From: Rhynchospora pubera
Taxonomy: Eukaryota > Streptophyta > Magnoliopsida > Poales > Cyperaceae
Assembly: GCA_028095005.1 (NCBI GenBank)
Contig: CM051463.1
Coordinates: 62,782,251-62,846,250, forward strand
DNA: 64,000 bases
Direction of reading: 5' to 3'
This document shows, in pieces, positions 10,980-21,318 of this stretch. The notes under the pieces were generated by a model that was given only the letters and a program-made list of their open reading frames with translations, made no database searches and was not told the origin of the DNA. A program made the translations under genes and the position numbers. Within the stretch, counting starts at the first letter, position 1; each line of letters begins with the position of its first letter.

Positions 10980-12954
10980 CACTACGCCAAATTTTATTAT
11001 TAGTACCGGTTTTTTTCCTATCATTAGTACCGGTTTTGCAGCGGTACTAATAATAGGGGGTACTAATAGCAATAAAAAATCGGTACTAATAAGCCGGTAG
11101 TAAAGGAGGCGGGAAACGATATTAGTACCGATTTTTTATAAAAAACCGGTACTAAAAATAATATAAATTTATTTTATTTTTAGTACCGGTTTTTTATAAA
11201 AAACCGATACTAATTATATATAAAAAAATCGTAATTAAATATTAAACATTTAGTACCGGTTTTTTATAAAAAACCAGTACTAAAAATAAAATAAATTTAT
11301 ATTATTTTTAGTACCGGTTTTTTATAAAAAACCGGTACTAAATGTTTAATATTTAATTACGGTTTTTTTATATATAATTAGTACCGGTTTTTTATAAAAA
11401 ACCGGTACTAAAAATAATATAAATTTATTTTATTTTTAGTACCGGTTTTTTATAAAAAAAACCGATACTAAATGAATTAAAATTTCGGTTTTTTCTTTTT
11501 ATTAATTTTAGTACCGTAATTGATGCAGCAATCTTCCATGCTATATTAATTTTAGTACCGCAATTTATATTATTTACTATTCTTAATATGCATGGGGATT
11601 GATTTGATCTTGACAGGAGAATCCAGCCATTGTTCGAGGACCAAATCTTCTCACATGACTCTTGTTCTTTAATTTCACAGCTATATTGATAACCATATAT
11701 AGGATCATAAAGTCTGCAAGTAGAAGAGTTCTTTGAGTATTGCAAGAGCAAAGGCCATGCTTTTTTATCATCCATGGAATGCGTGGGGAGAGAAGTCCAT
11801 GCCTTGCAAACAGAAGAAAGGCGCATCAGTTCCACCACATTGAGTCGCGAGCAGAGTAGATTTACAAGGTCTAGAAGCATATCGGTCCAAGACCTTGTGA
11901 CATAACTTGTGTTTTCTATTCTCTTGTAGGTGGTTGTAGTATTAGTCTACAAGAAGCACAATAAAAGGAATTATTAACTTTTATTTCTCTTTGTTTGAGT
12001 GGAACTTTTTTACTTTTACCAGGACATACATATGATTTAAAGAAGTGAAATACTAAATCCAAAATTTATGTTTTTCAAGACATGTTAGTACATATTTGCA
12101 AATAAAAAAAAAATTATCAAAGCACAAACCTCGTTGGAAGAAATTGAATGGGATAGTTTTGAAATTCCCCACTTGTTGCCCTTCTCTTGATCGATCCTCT
12201 TCAATAAGAAAACGTCAAATGCGAATTTTTTTAGCTTTCCTTTGATCTCCTTTGCTTCCTCCAATGATTTTCCAATTTTTCAGAATTTTTGAAAATTTTT
12301 TGGTATTTTCTTTATATGGTTTTTGAGAGTAACAAAATTTTCGGTTTTAGAGAGAGGATACAATAGGCATGAACAATATATGACTTTGAGAGGCAAAGGA
12401 ATAGTGAAGGAAGACAATATAGTTCGACTAAAAAATATCTGCCTATTTTTAGTACCGGTTTTTTATAAAAAACCGGTACTAAAAATCGCTTGAAAATTAA
12501 AAAAACCGTTATATTTTTAGTACTGGTTTTTTATAAAAAACCGGTACTAAAAATCAATTAATTAGTATCGGTTTTTTATAAAAAACCGGTACTAAAAATA
12601 TAACGGTTTTTTTAATTCTTTAAATATTTAGTACCGGTTTTTTATAAAAAACCGGTACTAATTAATTGATTTTTAGTACCGGTTTTTTATAAAAAACCGG
12701 GTACTAAAAATATAACGGTTTTTTTTAATAAATTCAAACCTTTAGTACCGGTTTTTTTTATAAAAAACCGGTTCTAAAATAATAACGTTTTTTTTTTTAT
12801 TTTTTAGACAATTTTTAGTACCGGTTTTTTAAAAAAAACCGGTACTAAATAATATATCTGACAATTACGAAAATGCCATGATTTATTATTAGTACCGGTT
12901 TTCTTAAAAACCGATACTAATGAGCCGGTACTAATAATCTTTTTTGTTGTAGTG
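10980..12954. mobile_element. CACTA transposon, non-autonomous, with captured gene piece
   Basis: It begins CACTACGCC at 10980, ends GTTGTAGTG at 12954, and is flanked by a perfect 3 bp duplication CTC (10977-10979 and 12955-12957), all diagnostic of CACTA/En-Spm. The subterminal regions (10990-11520 and 12445-12940) are dense arrays of a palindromic unit, agtaccggttttttataaaa followed by its inverse, present many times on each side. Such subterminal repeats are the family's transposase-binding region. No transposase is encoded. The centre holds an F-box gene fragment on the minus strand. Length is 1975 bp. Confidence 0.93.
11590..11925 (-). pseudogene. Captured F-box / DUF295 gene fragment
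   Basis: The minus-strand frame reads RSWTDMLLDLVNLLCSRL, then LMRLSSVCKAWTSLP, then a region with CRLYDP and SSNNGWILLSR. This is the arrangement of plant F-box proteins with a DUF295 (KIB) beta-propeller: an F-box with the (V/A)CK.W core, then the first propeller strands. In that family the F-box recruits the protein to an SCF ubiquitin ligase. Only the first third of the usual ~350-400 residues is present. The frame then runs into transposon repeats (INIAWKIAAS and beyond). An ATG at 11880 is available, but the homologous frame stays open upstream through YVTRSWTD, suggesting an exon start beyond it. It is almost certainly non-functional as an F-box protein, though it may be transcribed from the element. 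Confidence 0.8.
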
Positions 12955-13024
12955 CTCCTTCCCCTGTGTCGCTGTCTCCCTCCCCTCTGTGAGCGCATGA
13001 TGGGGAAGGAAAACAATTATACAT

Positions 13025-13230
13025 TTTAACTAGAACATTTATATATATAAGTAGAACTGTTATTAATATAAGTAGAACCTTTATATATATAAGTAGAACC
13101 TTTATATATATAAGTAGAACTGTTATGAACATAAGTAGAACTTTTATATATATAAGTAGAACTGTTATGAATATAAGTAGAACTTTTATATATATAAGTA
13201 GAACTGTTATGTATATTACTAGAACTGTTA
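13025..13230. repeat. 43 bp tandem array (right)
   Basis: Five to six degenerate units of aagtagaactgttatgaata and aagtagaacctttatatata, matching the left array at 10740-10950 in the same orientation. The open frame it creates on the minus strand is only a translation of the repeat. Confidence 0.8.
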
Positions 13231-13448
13231 AATATATCAACTATAACTATGTTCGCTCCTTCCCCTCTGTGTCACTGTCTTCCTTCGCTCTGTGAGACGC
13301 TAATCTGAGGGGATGATTCCAGGGGATGATGGATGAGGATGAGGGGGATTAATTTCCGAAAATGTAATTACGCGTTTTCTAAAAATGAAAAACGCGTTTT
13401 GAGGATGATGGGGATGATAGGAATCGGGGATGATCCTTATCAGCCCCG

Positions 13449-14305
13449 AATAGAAAATATTATTTCAATAAAACTCAACTCAGGAATTAGAAGATAATAT
13501 ATATTTTTAAATTTTGAAGTCCGGAGAAGACATAATTGAAAGGAATTTCTACTTGCAGAAGGAATAAAACATAGCGTATAACGTATGTGAAGAGCCATGA
13601 TGCAATTTGATATCAAATTAATCCAACAAAATTGTTAAATTCTAGTCTAAATTCAAGCCTTGAGTTGTTTGAAATTTAATTTCTACCTCGTAAAACAAAT
13701 TTTAATTTCGCAGTACTTAAGGTCAGTAACTCTTGTTTGAGATTAGAGAAGTACTAAACTACTAATATTTACCTTTTATGTGTTCATTCATGATTCCGTT
13801 GACGCTGGAAATTTGGAAACAGACAAAATCGGTTAAAATTTCGGTCACAATCAGAAGGCAAACTCGTCATTAACTCATTATGATCAAATTAAAGAAGCAT
13901 TTGTCCTTGTAGGAAATCAACTAAAAATCAAATTAAAAAGAAAAAGAGACGAAAAGTGACAGAGAGTCCAATGCTTTAATCGCACGTTGTTGCCTGTGTC
14001 GTTTGCCTCTTGGAAATGGACAGAAAGTGACAGGGATCAGTTCTGTAAATTTTGAAATGACAAAAATATATTTGAATATAAAAATAATTTAATATATTAG
14101 AATTAGAGGGAGCTGTCAATTGTGAATTGGCCATTTGGGAAGAAAATTGTGGGCTATAATGAGGGAATAAAGGCGGTAGGTTAACTAAGTAAAGGGGATA
14201 ATTCTCTAGCTACTCCAATCTTGGCTTTTTGCATGTAATCCCTGTCAGAGAAAAGCTGATTGAAAAGTTGACAGCGATTGCTGTACGACGTTTCACGCAG
14301 GAGTC

Positions 14306-14340
<35 letters not shown>

Positions 14341-14730
14341 ATTTATTATTTTATACAAACGAGGTTATCATTTATAACGAGTGTTTGGTGTCTCCATTTA
14401 TTTTTGAGTAGAGCAGAAACAGAGAGTCGTTTGGTTGTGGAATACGTGATTATATCAGCCAGGAACCGGAGGATGAATTTGTCATTCAGATTAAATTAGG
14501 GGGGCAAATGATAATTTTTTTTTAAATTGAAAAAAAATATATAAAAAATTTGAACAATTTATGGAGTAAGGAGGGTGTAACAACTCACCCTGCACCCTTA
14601 TTGGCTCAGCTACTGGATAAGTCAAGAGATATAAACATTCATGTCAAGTTATGTAATAAATATTTAGTTATGAAATAAGAGAAAATAAGATATACTTAAA
14701 TGTGTGCGTTTGTGCGTGTGTATATATATA
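13449..14730. other. AT-rich intergenic DNA with microsatellites
   Basis: No supported gene. It includes a (GA)n run at about 14308-14338 and a (TA)n run at 14720-14730 that abuts the next transposon. Confidence 0.55.
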
Positions 14731-14910
14731 GAGAAATGTTATGATGCACTGTGATGTATTGGGCCTGTTGTGCACTGCGATCGTGATCCGTTAGATCTGT
14801 CTTCAGATTCACGCCGATGAGGTCGCGAGATGAGAAAGGTTCGCGTGCTCCTCTTTTTATTTTGTTCCAGCGCTCTCTTCTCTTTACTCTCTCTCTCTCT
14901 CTCTCAACTC
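14731..14910 (+). repeat. MULE left terminal inverted repeat
   Basis: Matches the reverse complement of 17700-17879 almost perfectly, through a GC-rich section (gatcgtgatccgttagatct) and a CT run. It probably contains the promoter and leader for the rightward gene. A CT-rich leader and a donor-like gaag|gtacct follow at about 15078-15081. Confidence 0.85.
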
Positions 14911-15270
14911 AACTCAGACAAAACTGACAACTCCAAATCTCTCTCTTCCCTCTCTTTTCTCCATGTCTACCACAAATCTCTCATGGAGCAACGATTTCGC
15001 CTAAGTTTCTGCTAGCCCCAACTTGACTTCATCGTCGATTACTCGATTTTGCTGTCTAGGGTTTCCGTAAATTCGAAGGTACCTTTCCGTCAATCTCTCT
15101 CTTTTCCCTCTGTGAATTTTCCTCAACTAGCGATGTTTTTTAAATTAAATCTATGCACGAGGAAAAGAATATGCTGCATTTCAACTTTAATAAAATTGTT
15201 GTGGAAACCATGTACGAGCGTTATTGTCTTGGAGCTTTAATTTTTCTCCTTTTTTTTTGTCATATCCAGA

Positions 15271-15944
15271 ACGTTATTGCCTTGGACCCTTCTTAAAAAT
15301 TAAAAAAGCCAATGCTAATGCCGGTGTCAAAAGACCATTAAGTGAAAGAAATAGAGATTTGGGAAATTCTTTAGCACTGCAAATGTTTAGGTCCACAACA
15401 TTAAAAAAGCAATTTAACCATCTTGTTGATTTAGCTTCAAAAGATACTCACTCATTTAATGTTGTTGAGATGAAGCTGAGGGAATTAATTTCTCATGTTA
15501 AGACTACAGAGAGTTTGAGCCAACAACCAGTAACGAATGGAGTGGCTGAAAATGAAGTGGATGCAGTAGTGATGGTACAAGATGTAGAAGATGAAGTCAC
15601 AAAAAGTTCTCATTTGCTTCTCGATCCTCCGATATCTCAATGTAAAGGAAAAAGGAAGAAACCTGAGCGTTGGAAGACTCCATTGGAAAAAGCACCTATC
15701 AAGGGAAGAACTTGTAGCTATTGTGGTTTGATAAATAAGCACAACAGAAGAACATGCCCAAAGGTATTATGTTAATATTAATTTTCTTATGCAATCTGTT
15801 GTCACACTCCTAACTAATTATGTTTTTATTTCCTTACAATAGAAAATTGAAGATGCAAAAAAAGGAAACAAAGTAGAAGACTTGTTCGATGGAGATGAGT
15901 TAGACAGAGAAGAAGATGATGAAGAAGAGGATATTTACTGGTAG
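15271..15944 (+). pseudogene. FAR1-like / MULE transposase C-terminal exons
   Basis: Two exons: the first runs in frame from about 15271 (just after a tttgtcatatccag acceptor) to AAG at 15763, and the second from 15843 to a TAG at 15944, with a 79 bp GT-AG intron in phase 0. The protein starts ERYCLGPFLK, then has a helical stretch (LALQMF, LKKQFNHLVDLASK), LLDPPISQCKGKRKKPERWK, and a zinc-knuckle-like CSYCGLINKHNRRTCP, and ends in an acidic tail with DREEDDEEEDIYW. This order is that of the C-terminus of FAR1/FHY3-related proteins, which derive from MULE transposases. The FAR1 DNA-binding domain, the DDE core and the SWIM finger are missing. Most likely it is the remnant of the element's own transposase after internal deletion; capture of a host FAR1-related gene is the alternative. 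Confidence 0.75.
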
Positions 15945-16635
15945 TTTACTGAACTTTTGATTTTTGTAATGAAATTGTTGGATCTATTTAATGAAGTGCT
16001 GATATTTAATTTGTTTTTATAAAATAAAAGATGTAGGAAAATAGAAGAAAGAAGAAGACAAGGCGCAAAAGAAGAAGACTTTAGATCTGTTTAATGAAGT
16101 CTTAAATGCTTGTGCTGCCTATTTCGGGTTGGTACAGGCCACGTACCAACTCTTATCTGTTTATAAATTATGCTTGTGCTTGTTGAATTTTGAAGATGAA
16201 TTCTTAAATGCTTGTACTGCCCATTTCGAGTTGGAAATAAACATATTATTTGAAGATATTTTCTTGTTAAGTTTATAAATTATTGGGAATTCTTATCTGT
16301 TTCCCTGAGACAAAAGGCACAATCAAATTGTGTGCAACTCCTAAAGCAGATAACAACATCCTATACCATTAAGTTCATAAATCCAACATCCTATACTATC
16401 TTTTTGCACCTAATTGAAGAATCTTACAAGTTTGAAAAATCTGTTGATGCCTAATTCAATACAACATAAGTGAAATAAAGGAGATAGTAGCACAATTAAC
16501 TAATTAAAGGAGAACATATCCAAAATAACATATTCATATACTACTTAATTAAAGTACGCACATTAAAACCTACTGCCTAGTTAATCTGTCCATATCCTAA
16601 CTAACATATCCATATCATTAGTTGGGACATACCGC
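15945..16635. other. Spacer between the convergent MULE genes
   Basis: Contains the 3' flank of the FAR1-like gene, with imperfect direct repeats around gatctatttaatgaagt and aaatgcttgt(g/a)ctgcc. No further gene is seen. Confidence 0.5.
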
Positions 16636-16728
16636 CTAAATTCTAATTACAAATATTAAAATTCCAACAAGAATTACAAATAATGCAATCACAACGTTAA
16701 TAGCTTGACTAATCTTCACAATCAACAT
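16636..16728 (-). pseudogene. Out-of-frame membrane helix downstream of GRF frame
   Basis: A 30-codon frame starts 2 bp past the GRF stop codon, shifted by one base. It reads VKISQAINVVIALFVILVGI and then LIFVIRI before a TAG, a clear single membrane-spanning helix with a basic end. Small plant GRF proteins often finish with a hydrophobic tail, so I infer that this was the original C-terminus and that a one-base change split it off. It could also be a chance hydrophobic AT-rich frame. Confidence 0.45.
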
Positions 16729-16729
16729 A

Positions 16730-17020
16730 TTATTTGTCTTCTCTATTTCTTCTAATTGCTTCATGGTTGTTTTCAATTGTTTTCATGGTTGTTTTCAATT
16801 GTTGTTTCAACTCTTCAAATTCTTGATTTATAGGCCTAAAGATCAACTGATCACACCATCCTACAAAGTAATCACATTTATCACATAAGTAATAAGCTTG
16901 ACCCTTATTAGGTCCCCTGCCGGTAATTCTGACAACAAGTTGCATGTTCCCACATCTTATGCAATGAGGAGTTGCTCCACTGGTGTTGCATCTATGATGA
17001 CCGCTACTTGATGTACTCAT
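16730..17020 (-). CDS. GRF-type zinc finger protein with coiled coil
   Basis: A 96-residue frame. The GRF-type zinc finger has CIRCG at residues 20-24 and YYLCDKCDYFVGWCD at 43-57, giving Cys20, Cys23, Cys46 or Cys49 and Cys56 as candidate ligands. A charged helical segment (about 66-90: FEELKQQLKTTMKTIENN) is likely a coiled coil. GRF fingers bind nucleic acid in several eukaryotic proteins; the role of the small plant members is not settled. An acceptor-like tttatag sits just upstream of the ATG, suggesting an untranslated first exon in the right terminus. Directly after the stop, another frame encodes a membrane helix (16636-16728), so the C-terminus may have been lost by a frameshift. Confidence 0.7.
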   Translation of the reverse strand: MSTSSSGHHRCNTSGATPHCIRCGNMQLVVRITGRGPNKGQAYYLCDKCDYFVGWCDQLIFRPINQEFEELKQQLKTTMKTIENNHEAIRRNREDK

Positions 17021-17692
17021 TTGATATCCTATAAAGGAAAATTAAGCTTTAGTTGACGTCATATGCAATAATTGAGGTGAGGCTCTATATTGTCAATTTA
17101 TATTGGTTCCAGATGCATCCATCAACATAACCAGTGTGATAAGAATAATAAATGGTGCCAGCAAGAAAATAAAAATACTGGTACATGATAGCTGAGATAA
17201 TTTCACGCCAAATAACATAATTTATTTTGATTTGAAGATATTCTGGTCTGATACATAATTCTCAATACAATACATAATTCTTATATAAAAATCAGAGAGC
17301 TGATGTAAAGTTTTATCAACCTTATATAAACCAAAGAAAAATTAAATTTAAAGAGAAAAAAAGTACCCAGAAGACTGAGAACGAGCACCAGGCTTTGGCT
17401 TCGACAAATCTAGGGTTTGGCTTCAGTCGACGAGTGAGAGGCAATAAAAGGGGGGTTTCGTACTCTCTTCGGCTGATCTAGGAATTCGCTTCAAATGGCG
17501 ATTTAGAAGCACGAGAAGAGGGTTCTGATCTATCCCCGACGAATCTAGGGTTTTTTTTGTTTAAAAACGATTGAGAGAGAGATGTTTTCGTACTGCCTTG
17601 AACGAGAGAAATAGACTTTATGGTGGAGAAAAAAAGATAAGAGAGAGAGCGAGCAGTGGCTATCTGAGTTGAGAGAGAGAGAGAGTATGTTG

Positions 17693-17873
17693 TTTCGTAT
17701 GAGTTGAGTTGAGAGAGAGAGAGTAAAGAGAAGAGAGCGCTGGAACACAATAAAAAGAGGAGCACGCAAACCTTTCTCATCTCGCGACCTCATCGGCGCG
17801 AATCTGAAGACAGATCTAACGGATCACGATCGCAGTGCACAACAGGCCCAATACATCACAGTGTACCATAACA

Positions 17874-17879
<6 letters not shown>
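17693..17879 (-). repeat. MULE right terminal inverted repeat
   Basis: Inverted partner of 14731-14910, ending CATAACATTTCTC. It also includes extra copies of the GA run and ctcaactcag found in the left terminus. The likely leader of the GRF gene lies here and just inside it (17400-17690). Confidence 0.85.

Positions 17880-17935
<56 letters not shown>
17880..17935. repeat. (CT)n(TA)n(GA)n tract between elements
   Basis: A palindromic composite microsatellite separating the MULE from the next foldback element. Similar tracts separate every element from 14720 to 19205. Confidence 0.9.
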
Positions 17936-18327
17936 AAGCCTTCAATCAAAGCGCTTTGACCGGAGTCCCGGTTAAACCCTGTCAGATCTCAATGTTGAAA
18001 ATTCAAATGACCGATCCAAACCGTCAAATATGATCTCCATAATGAAATCTCCTTACCAGCCAAAATTTTCATTTTTTGAAATTTTTAAGTATTTTTTTCG
18101 AATTTTCATAAATCGTTAATCTAATTTGTTCTGAACCCTACAAAAATTGCTGTTTTTGAAAATCCGAAAAAATACTTAAAAAATTCAAAAAATGAAAATT
18201 TTGGTCGGCAAGGAGATTTCAATATGGAGATCGTATTTGACGGTTCGGATCGGTCATTTGAACTATCAAAATTGAGAACCGACGGGGTTTAACTGAGACT
18301 CCGGTCAAAGCGCTTTGATTGAATCCA

Positions 18328-18348
<21 letters not shown>
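17936..18348. mobile_element. Foldback element A, TA-flanked (family 2)
   Basis: The left arm starts with ttcaatcaaagcgctttgac and the right arm is its inverse (gtcaaagcgctttgattgaa), followed by a CT run. The arms share gaccgatccaaaccgtcaaa-type sequence and an inner part containing ctccttaccagccaaaattt. Non-coding. No duplication can be read because of the microsatellites on both sides. Confidence 0.8.
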
Positions 18349-18366
<18 letters not shown>

Positions 18367-18764
18367 GGATTGCTAAAATACTATGCATAGTACGGATGTA
18401 CTTCGTGCTACGGATTCGTTATTGCATTTCATGTTTCAAACAACCGATCCAAACCGTTCATTATCTTCTACATATTGAAATCTCATTAAAAATCAAATTT
18501 TACATTTTTTAAATTTTTTTACTATTTTTTTCAGATTTTTGAAAATCAATGTTATTGAAGGGTCCAGAATTTATTAGATTAAGTATTTTCAAAAATATGA
18601 GAAAAATAGTAAAAAATTCAAAAAAATGTAAAATTTGGTTTCTAATGAGATTTCAATATGAAGAAGATAATGAACGGTTTGGATCGGTTGTTTGAAGCAT
18701 GAAATGCAAGAACGAATCCGTAGCACAAAGGGCATCCGTGCTATGCATAGCATTTTAGCAATCC
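18367..18764. mobile_element. Foldback element B, TA-flanked (family 2)
   Basis: Terminal inverted repeats GGATTGCTAAAAT / ATTTTAGCAATCC; both arms include atgcatag and the inner motif accgatccaaaccgttcatt. Flanked by (TA)n at 18349-18366 and 18767-18782. Non-coding, about 398 bp. Confidence 0.85.
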
Positions 18765-18781
18765 TCTATATATATATATAT

Positions 18782-19183
18782 AGTAAATATATTGTGAACC
18801 ATGGTTTATATAAGCTTTCGTGCACCATGACCGTTTTGGTCGGTAGTTTCACAAATTGTCAAATCTAATTTAATTAACCTAATCTATATATTGAAATCTC
18901 ATGGCAAACAAAATTTTACAATTTTTGAATTTTTTTTACTATTTTTCAAATTTTTTAAAACTTGTCATTTTTTGCTTATAAATATACTAATTTGTAGTAA
19001 AAAAATGACAAGTGTAAAAAAATTCGAAAAAAATAGTAAAAAAATTTAAAAATTTTGTTTCCTATGAGATTTCAATATATATATTGGATTGGTTAATTTA
19101 GATTTGTCAATTTACAAAATCATCGATCCAACGGTCATGATACACGGAGTCCTCTATAAATCATGGTTCACAATAAATTTACT
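18782..19183. mobile_element. Foldback element C, TA-flanked (family 2)
   Basis: The left end agtaaatatattgtgaacca pairs with the right end tggttcacaataaatttact. The inner arms are inverted copies around gatttcaatatat. Followed by (TA)n at 19187-19205. Non-coding. Confidence 0.8.
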
Positions 19184-19205
19184 CTCTATATATATATATA
19201 TATAT

Positions 19206-20158
19206 TAAAAGACTAAAATACTCTTGATTAAAATTGTCTTTTCATTTATCACTATGTCTCTTATAGTAATGGATGAAACATGGACACCAAGGGGAAAAGC
19301 AATTATAAATTTATAATATTACAAATTATATTTTTTTAATGATTAATTTTCACTGACCAGTTAGCTATTTGGGCTTTAAGAGAAATTTTGGGAGACGAGT
19401 CAAAATAGTGAAAATAAAGTGTTCGGGAACATTTTTTTTTGTGTGAAGAAGATAGATGAAGACACAAATCAAAAAGAAATAAAATTTGGAAAGATCTTGA
19501 TTGGTTGCTACTCTCTAGTTGGTTCCATGATTGCTAAATAACCAAAAAATAAAAAAAATTACCAAGACATTGAAGTTCAATAATTTAGCTATTTCACTAC
19601 GAGTCCAAGCACATTCATTTGTTACTGTCAGCATTACCTTTACGCATTTGGTTCTGTAACTCAAGCCTGGACAAGTTTCTAGACTTACCCATATGTGGCT
19701 CCGCTACTGGACCTACTGGTTCTGTTATGGCATACGTGTTGCACGCGAAAGAAGGAATACTGGTATACGATCCGGATATTGATTTTACTTTTCTTATTCC
19801 ATGTATATCCTTCTAATAAAACTAATTTTATTGAATGAATGAAGTAGGATTATAATCACATGCAAAATCACATGAGAATAATGTTACAACAAGTTTTAAT
19901 AGCATGATTGAAACTAGCAAAACAGTGATGCATGCTATGCACCTAACTAATTAGCTGATACAATTGCTACAAAATAATAATTCATCTATATAATTTCAAA
20001 TTGACCTAATAAATTAAGACAAACACTAGTAATGAAACTAATAATAGTAAGTGGACATGTTTTCCAGGATAAATTGGTACAACAAAATAGAAAACATGGA
20101 TTAAATTTAGACAATGCTCTAACATGTCACTATTTGTCATACTTTTGAATACTCTCAA
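19206..20158. other. AT-rich intergenic DNA
   Basis: No gene supported. It probably includes the 3' flank of the minus-strand Myb/SANT-like pseudogene that ends at 20159. Confidence 0.5.
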
Positions 20159-20705
20159 TTATCCAAAGTATAGTTCAACACCATCCAATGTTAGGAACAC
20201 TTCTTGGAGTAAATCATCTTTCAACGCATCTTGTAAGATATGGACATCGCTTATGCTTAAACTCTTATCACTTTTAACTATGAACGACTTACGAACAACT
20301 TGCTTGTTGTTGTTGTTTCCTGTAAAGCGCTCCATCATGTCTTTCATCTCCTGAAATGTACTACAACGTTCTCTTGATTCCTCAGCTATTATGTCGATTG
20401 GATGTTCTTACCACTCGAGTCCCTTTTTTGATTTCTTACTCGACTAATCCTTTCTTGACCAACATTGTCATTACCAACAAATCCCCTTTTTACTCTTTTA
20501 CCAGAAGAAGTGCGTGAGGCACCACCCGAGGAAGACCCTGAGCTAGTCTTTGATGTTGCACCAAATGCTGTATGAAGGAATGGTGGTGATGAGTACACGG
20601 GAGATGATTGGCCATTTTTTCCAATGAGAGGTCAAGGTTAACCCCCACGTATGGTGTTTCTAAATTTATGGAGATTGGATCATTAATTTCCTGAATGGCA
20701 ATGTC
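20159..20705 (-). pseudogene. Myb/SANT-like protein, C-terminal part (split by retrotransposon)
   Basis: Minus-strand coding remnant in three frames. Nearest the retrotransposon the frame reads INLETPYVGVNLDLS and a His-rich piece. A second frame reads a Ser/Gly-rich linker with a basic patch (SSGKRVKRG). The last frame (to 20159) reads LSISDVHILQDALKDDLLQE then VFLTLDGVELYF, the shape of the conserved tail of plant Myb/SANT-like proteins, where a helix is followed by (R)EVFLTLD. At least two single-base frameshifts make it a pseudogene. The upstream part continues at 25915-26080 once the retrotransposon is removed. These proteins have a trihelix-like DNA-binding domain and are related to the Myb partners of PIF/Harbinger transposases. 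Confidence 0.6.
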
Positions 20706-20710
20706 ATTTT

Positions 20711-21242
20711 TGTTGGGACACGCTCACAGGTGCCTAGGCACAGCGGAAGCCAAGTAAACAAGGAGATAGTAATTTCGACAAACACGTGATGGGCATAAAA
20801 CAATACCCTATAGAATAAAGCTATGATGGTACCACTTGAGAACCAAAAGACAATAGCACAATCAAGCACAAGAAAATAAAGTAGAGACACAAGATTTTAC
20901 GTGGAAACCCGAAAGGGAAAAACCACGGGAGCGATCGGTGCAAATCCACTAAATCAAGAGTTTTCTTACAAATACATGGAGATCATCAAGCTATCAACCT
21001 TCATCTCTCTCTCACTCACACTCTCTCACAATTTAGAAGTGGAATTAACAAGAGATTCAAGAGAAATAGCAAAACCCTAGATAGCTTTGGAGAAGAACCA
21101 GGAAACAGCTCAGGAGATGCGTACATTCACGAGAGAATAACTCGATACTCCTCTCTCTGTCTCCGTAACCCCCCTCTTCAATTCATTTCTTTTCCGTATG
21201 GGCCTCTTTGGGCCGAGCCCAATTTGGCTTCATAACATAACA
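20711..21242 (-). repeat. copia 3' LTR
   Basis: 532 bp, 5'-TGTTATGTTATGAAG...GTCCCAACA-3' on the coding strand. I found no difference from the 5' LTR on reading through both. It includes a CT-rich stretch and an aaaccctag block. Confidence 0.95.
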
Positions 21243-21252
21243 ATCTCCCACT
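21243..21252 (-). promoter_or_regulatory. Polypurine tract of the copia element
   Basis: On the coding strand AGTGGGAGAT sits immediately before the 3' LTR, the usual plus-strand primer position. Confidence 0.85.
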
Positions 21253-21318
21253 TGAAGACAAAGCTCCCACTTGATCACACAAGCATACACCTTGCACCTC
21301 GCTCCAAACACACCCGAG

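Larger units (their letters stand above)
10390..13448. mobile_element. Composite inverted-repeat element hosting a CACTA insertion
   Basis: The ends are inverted copies: the left end has tatcatccccatcatcccc and aaaacgcg, and the right end has cgcgttttgaggatgatggg and gatgatgggg, followed by a terminus reading gatccttatcagcccc. Inside both ends lie tandem arrays of about 43 bp units (10640-10950 and 13025-13230) built from aagtagaactgttatgtata. Removing the CACTA element at 10980-12954 rejoins the flanks cleanly at a CTC duplication, so the host element predates it. Exact outer duplications were not identified. Confidence 0.6.
14731..17879. mobile_element. Mutator-like element (MULE) with two convergent genes
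   Basis: Long terminal inverted repeats: the left (14731 to about 14910) and right (about 17693-17879) both start GAGAAATGTTATG from their outer end and differ at only about five positions over the first 170 bp apart from CT-tract length. The span is 3149 bp. A plus-strand gene (FAR1-like C-terminus, 15271-15944) and a minus-strand gene (GRF zinc finger, 17020-16730) converge on the middle, and each is preceded by a leader lying within or next to a terminus, as in maize MuDR. No catalytic transposase core (DDE) is visible, so this looks like an internally deleted copy. Target duplications cannot be read because both flanks are TA/CT microsatellites. Confidence 0.85.

Noticed and set aside
12917..13240. 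Minus-strand 107-codon frame rich in Ile/Leu/Val
   Set aside because: It is a translation of the 43 bp tandem repeat; the apparent hydrophobic periodicity follows the repeat period.
14229..14499. Two overlapping frames containing repeated Arg-Glu
   Set aside because: They are produced by the (GA)n microsatellite at 14308-14338.
15485..15742. Minus-strand 85-codon frame
   Set aside because: Shadow of the FAR1-like exon on the opposite strand.
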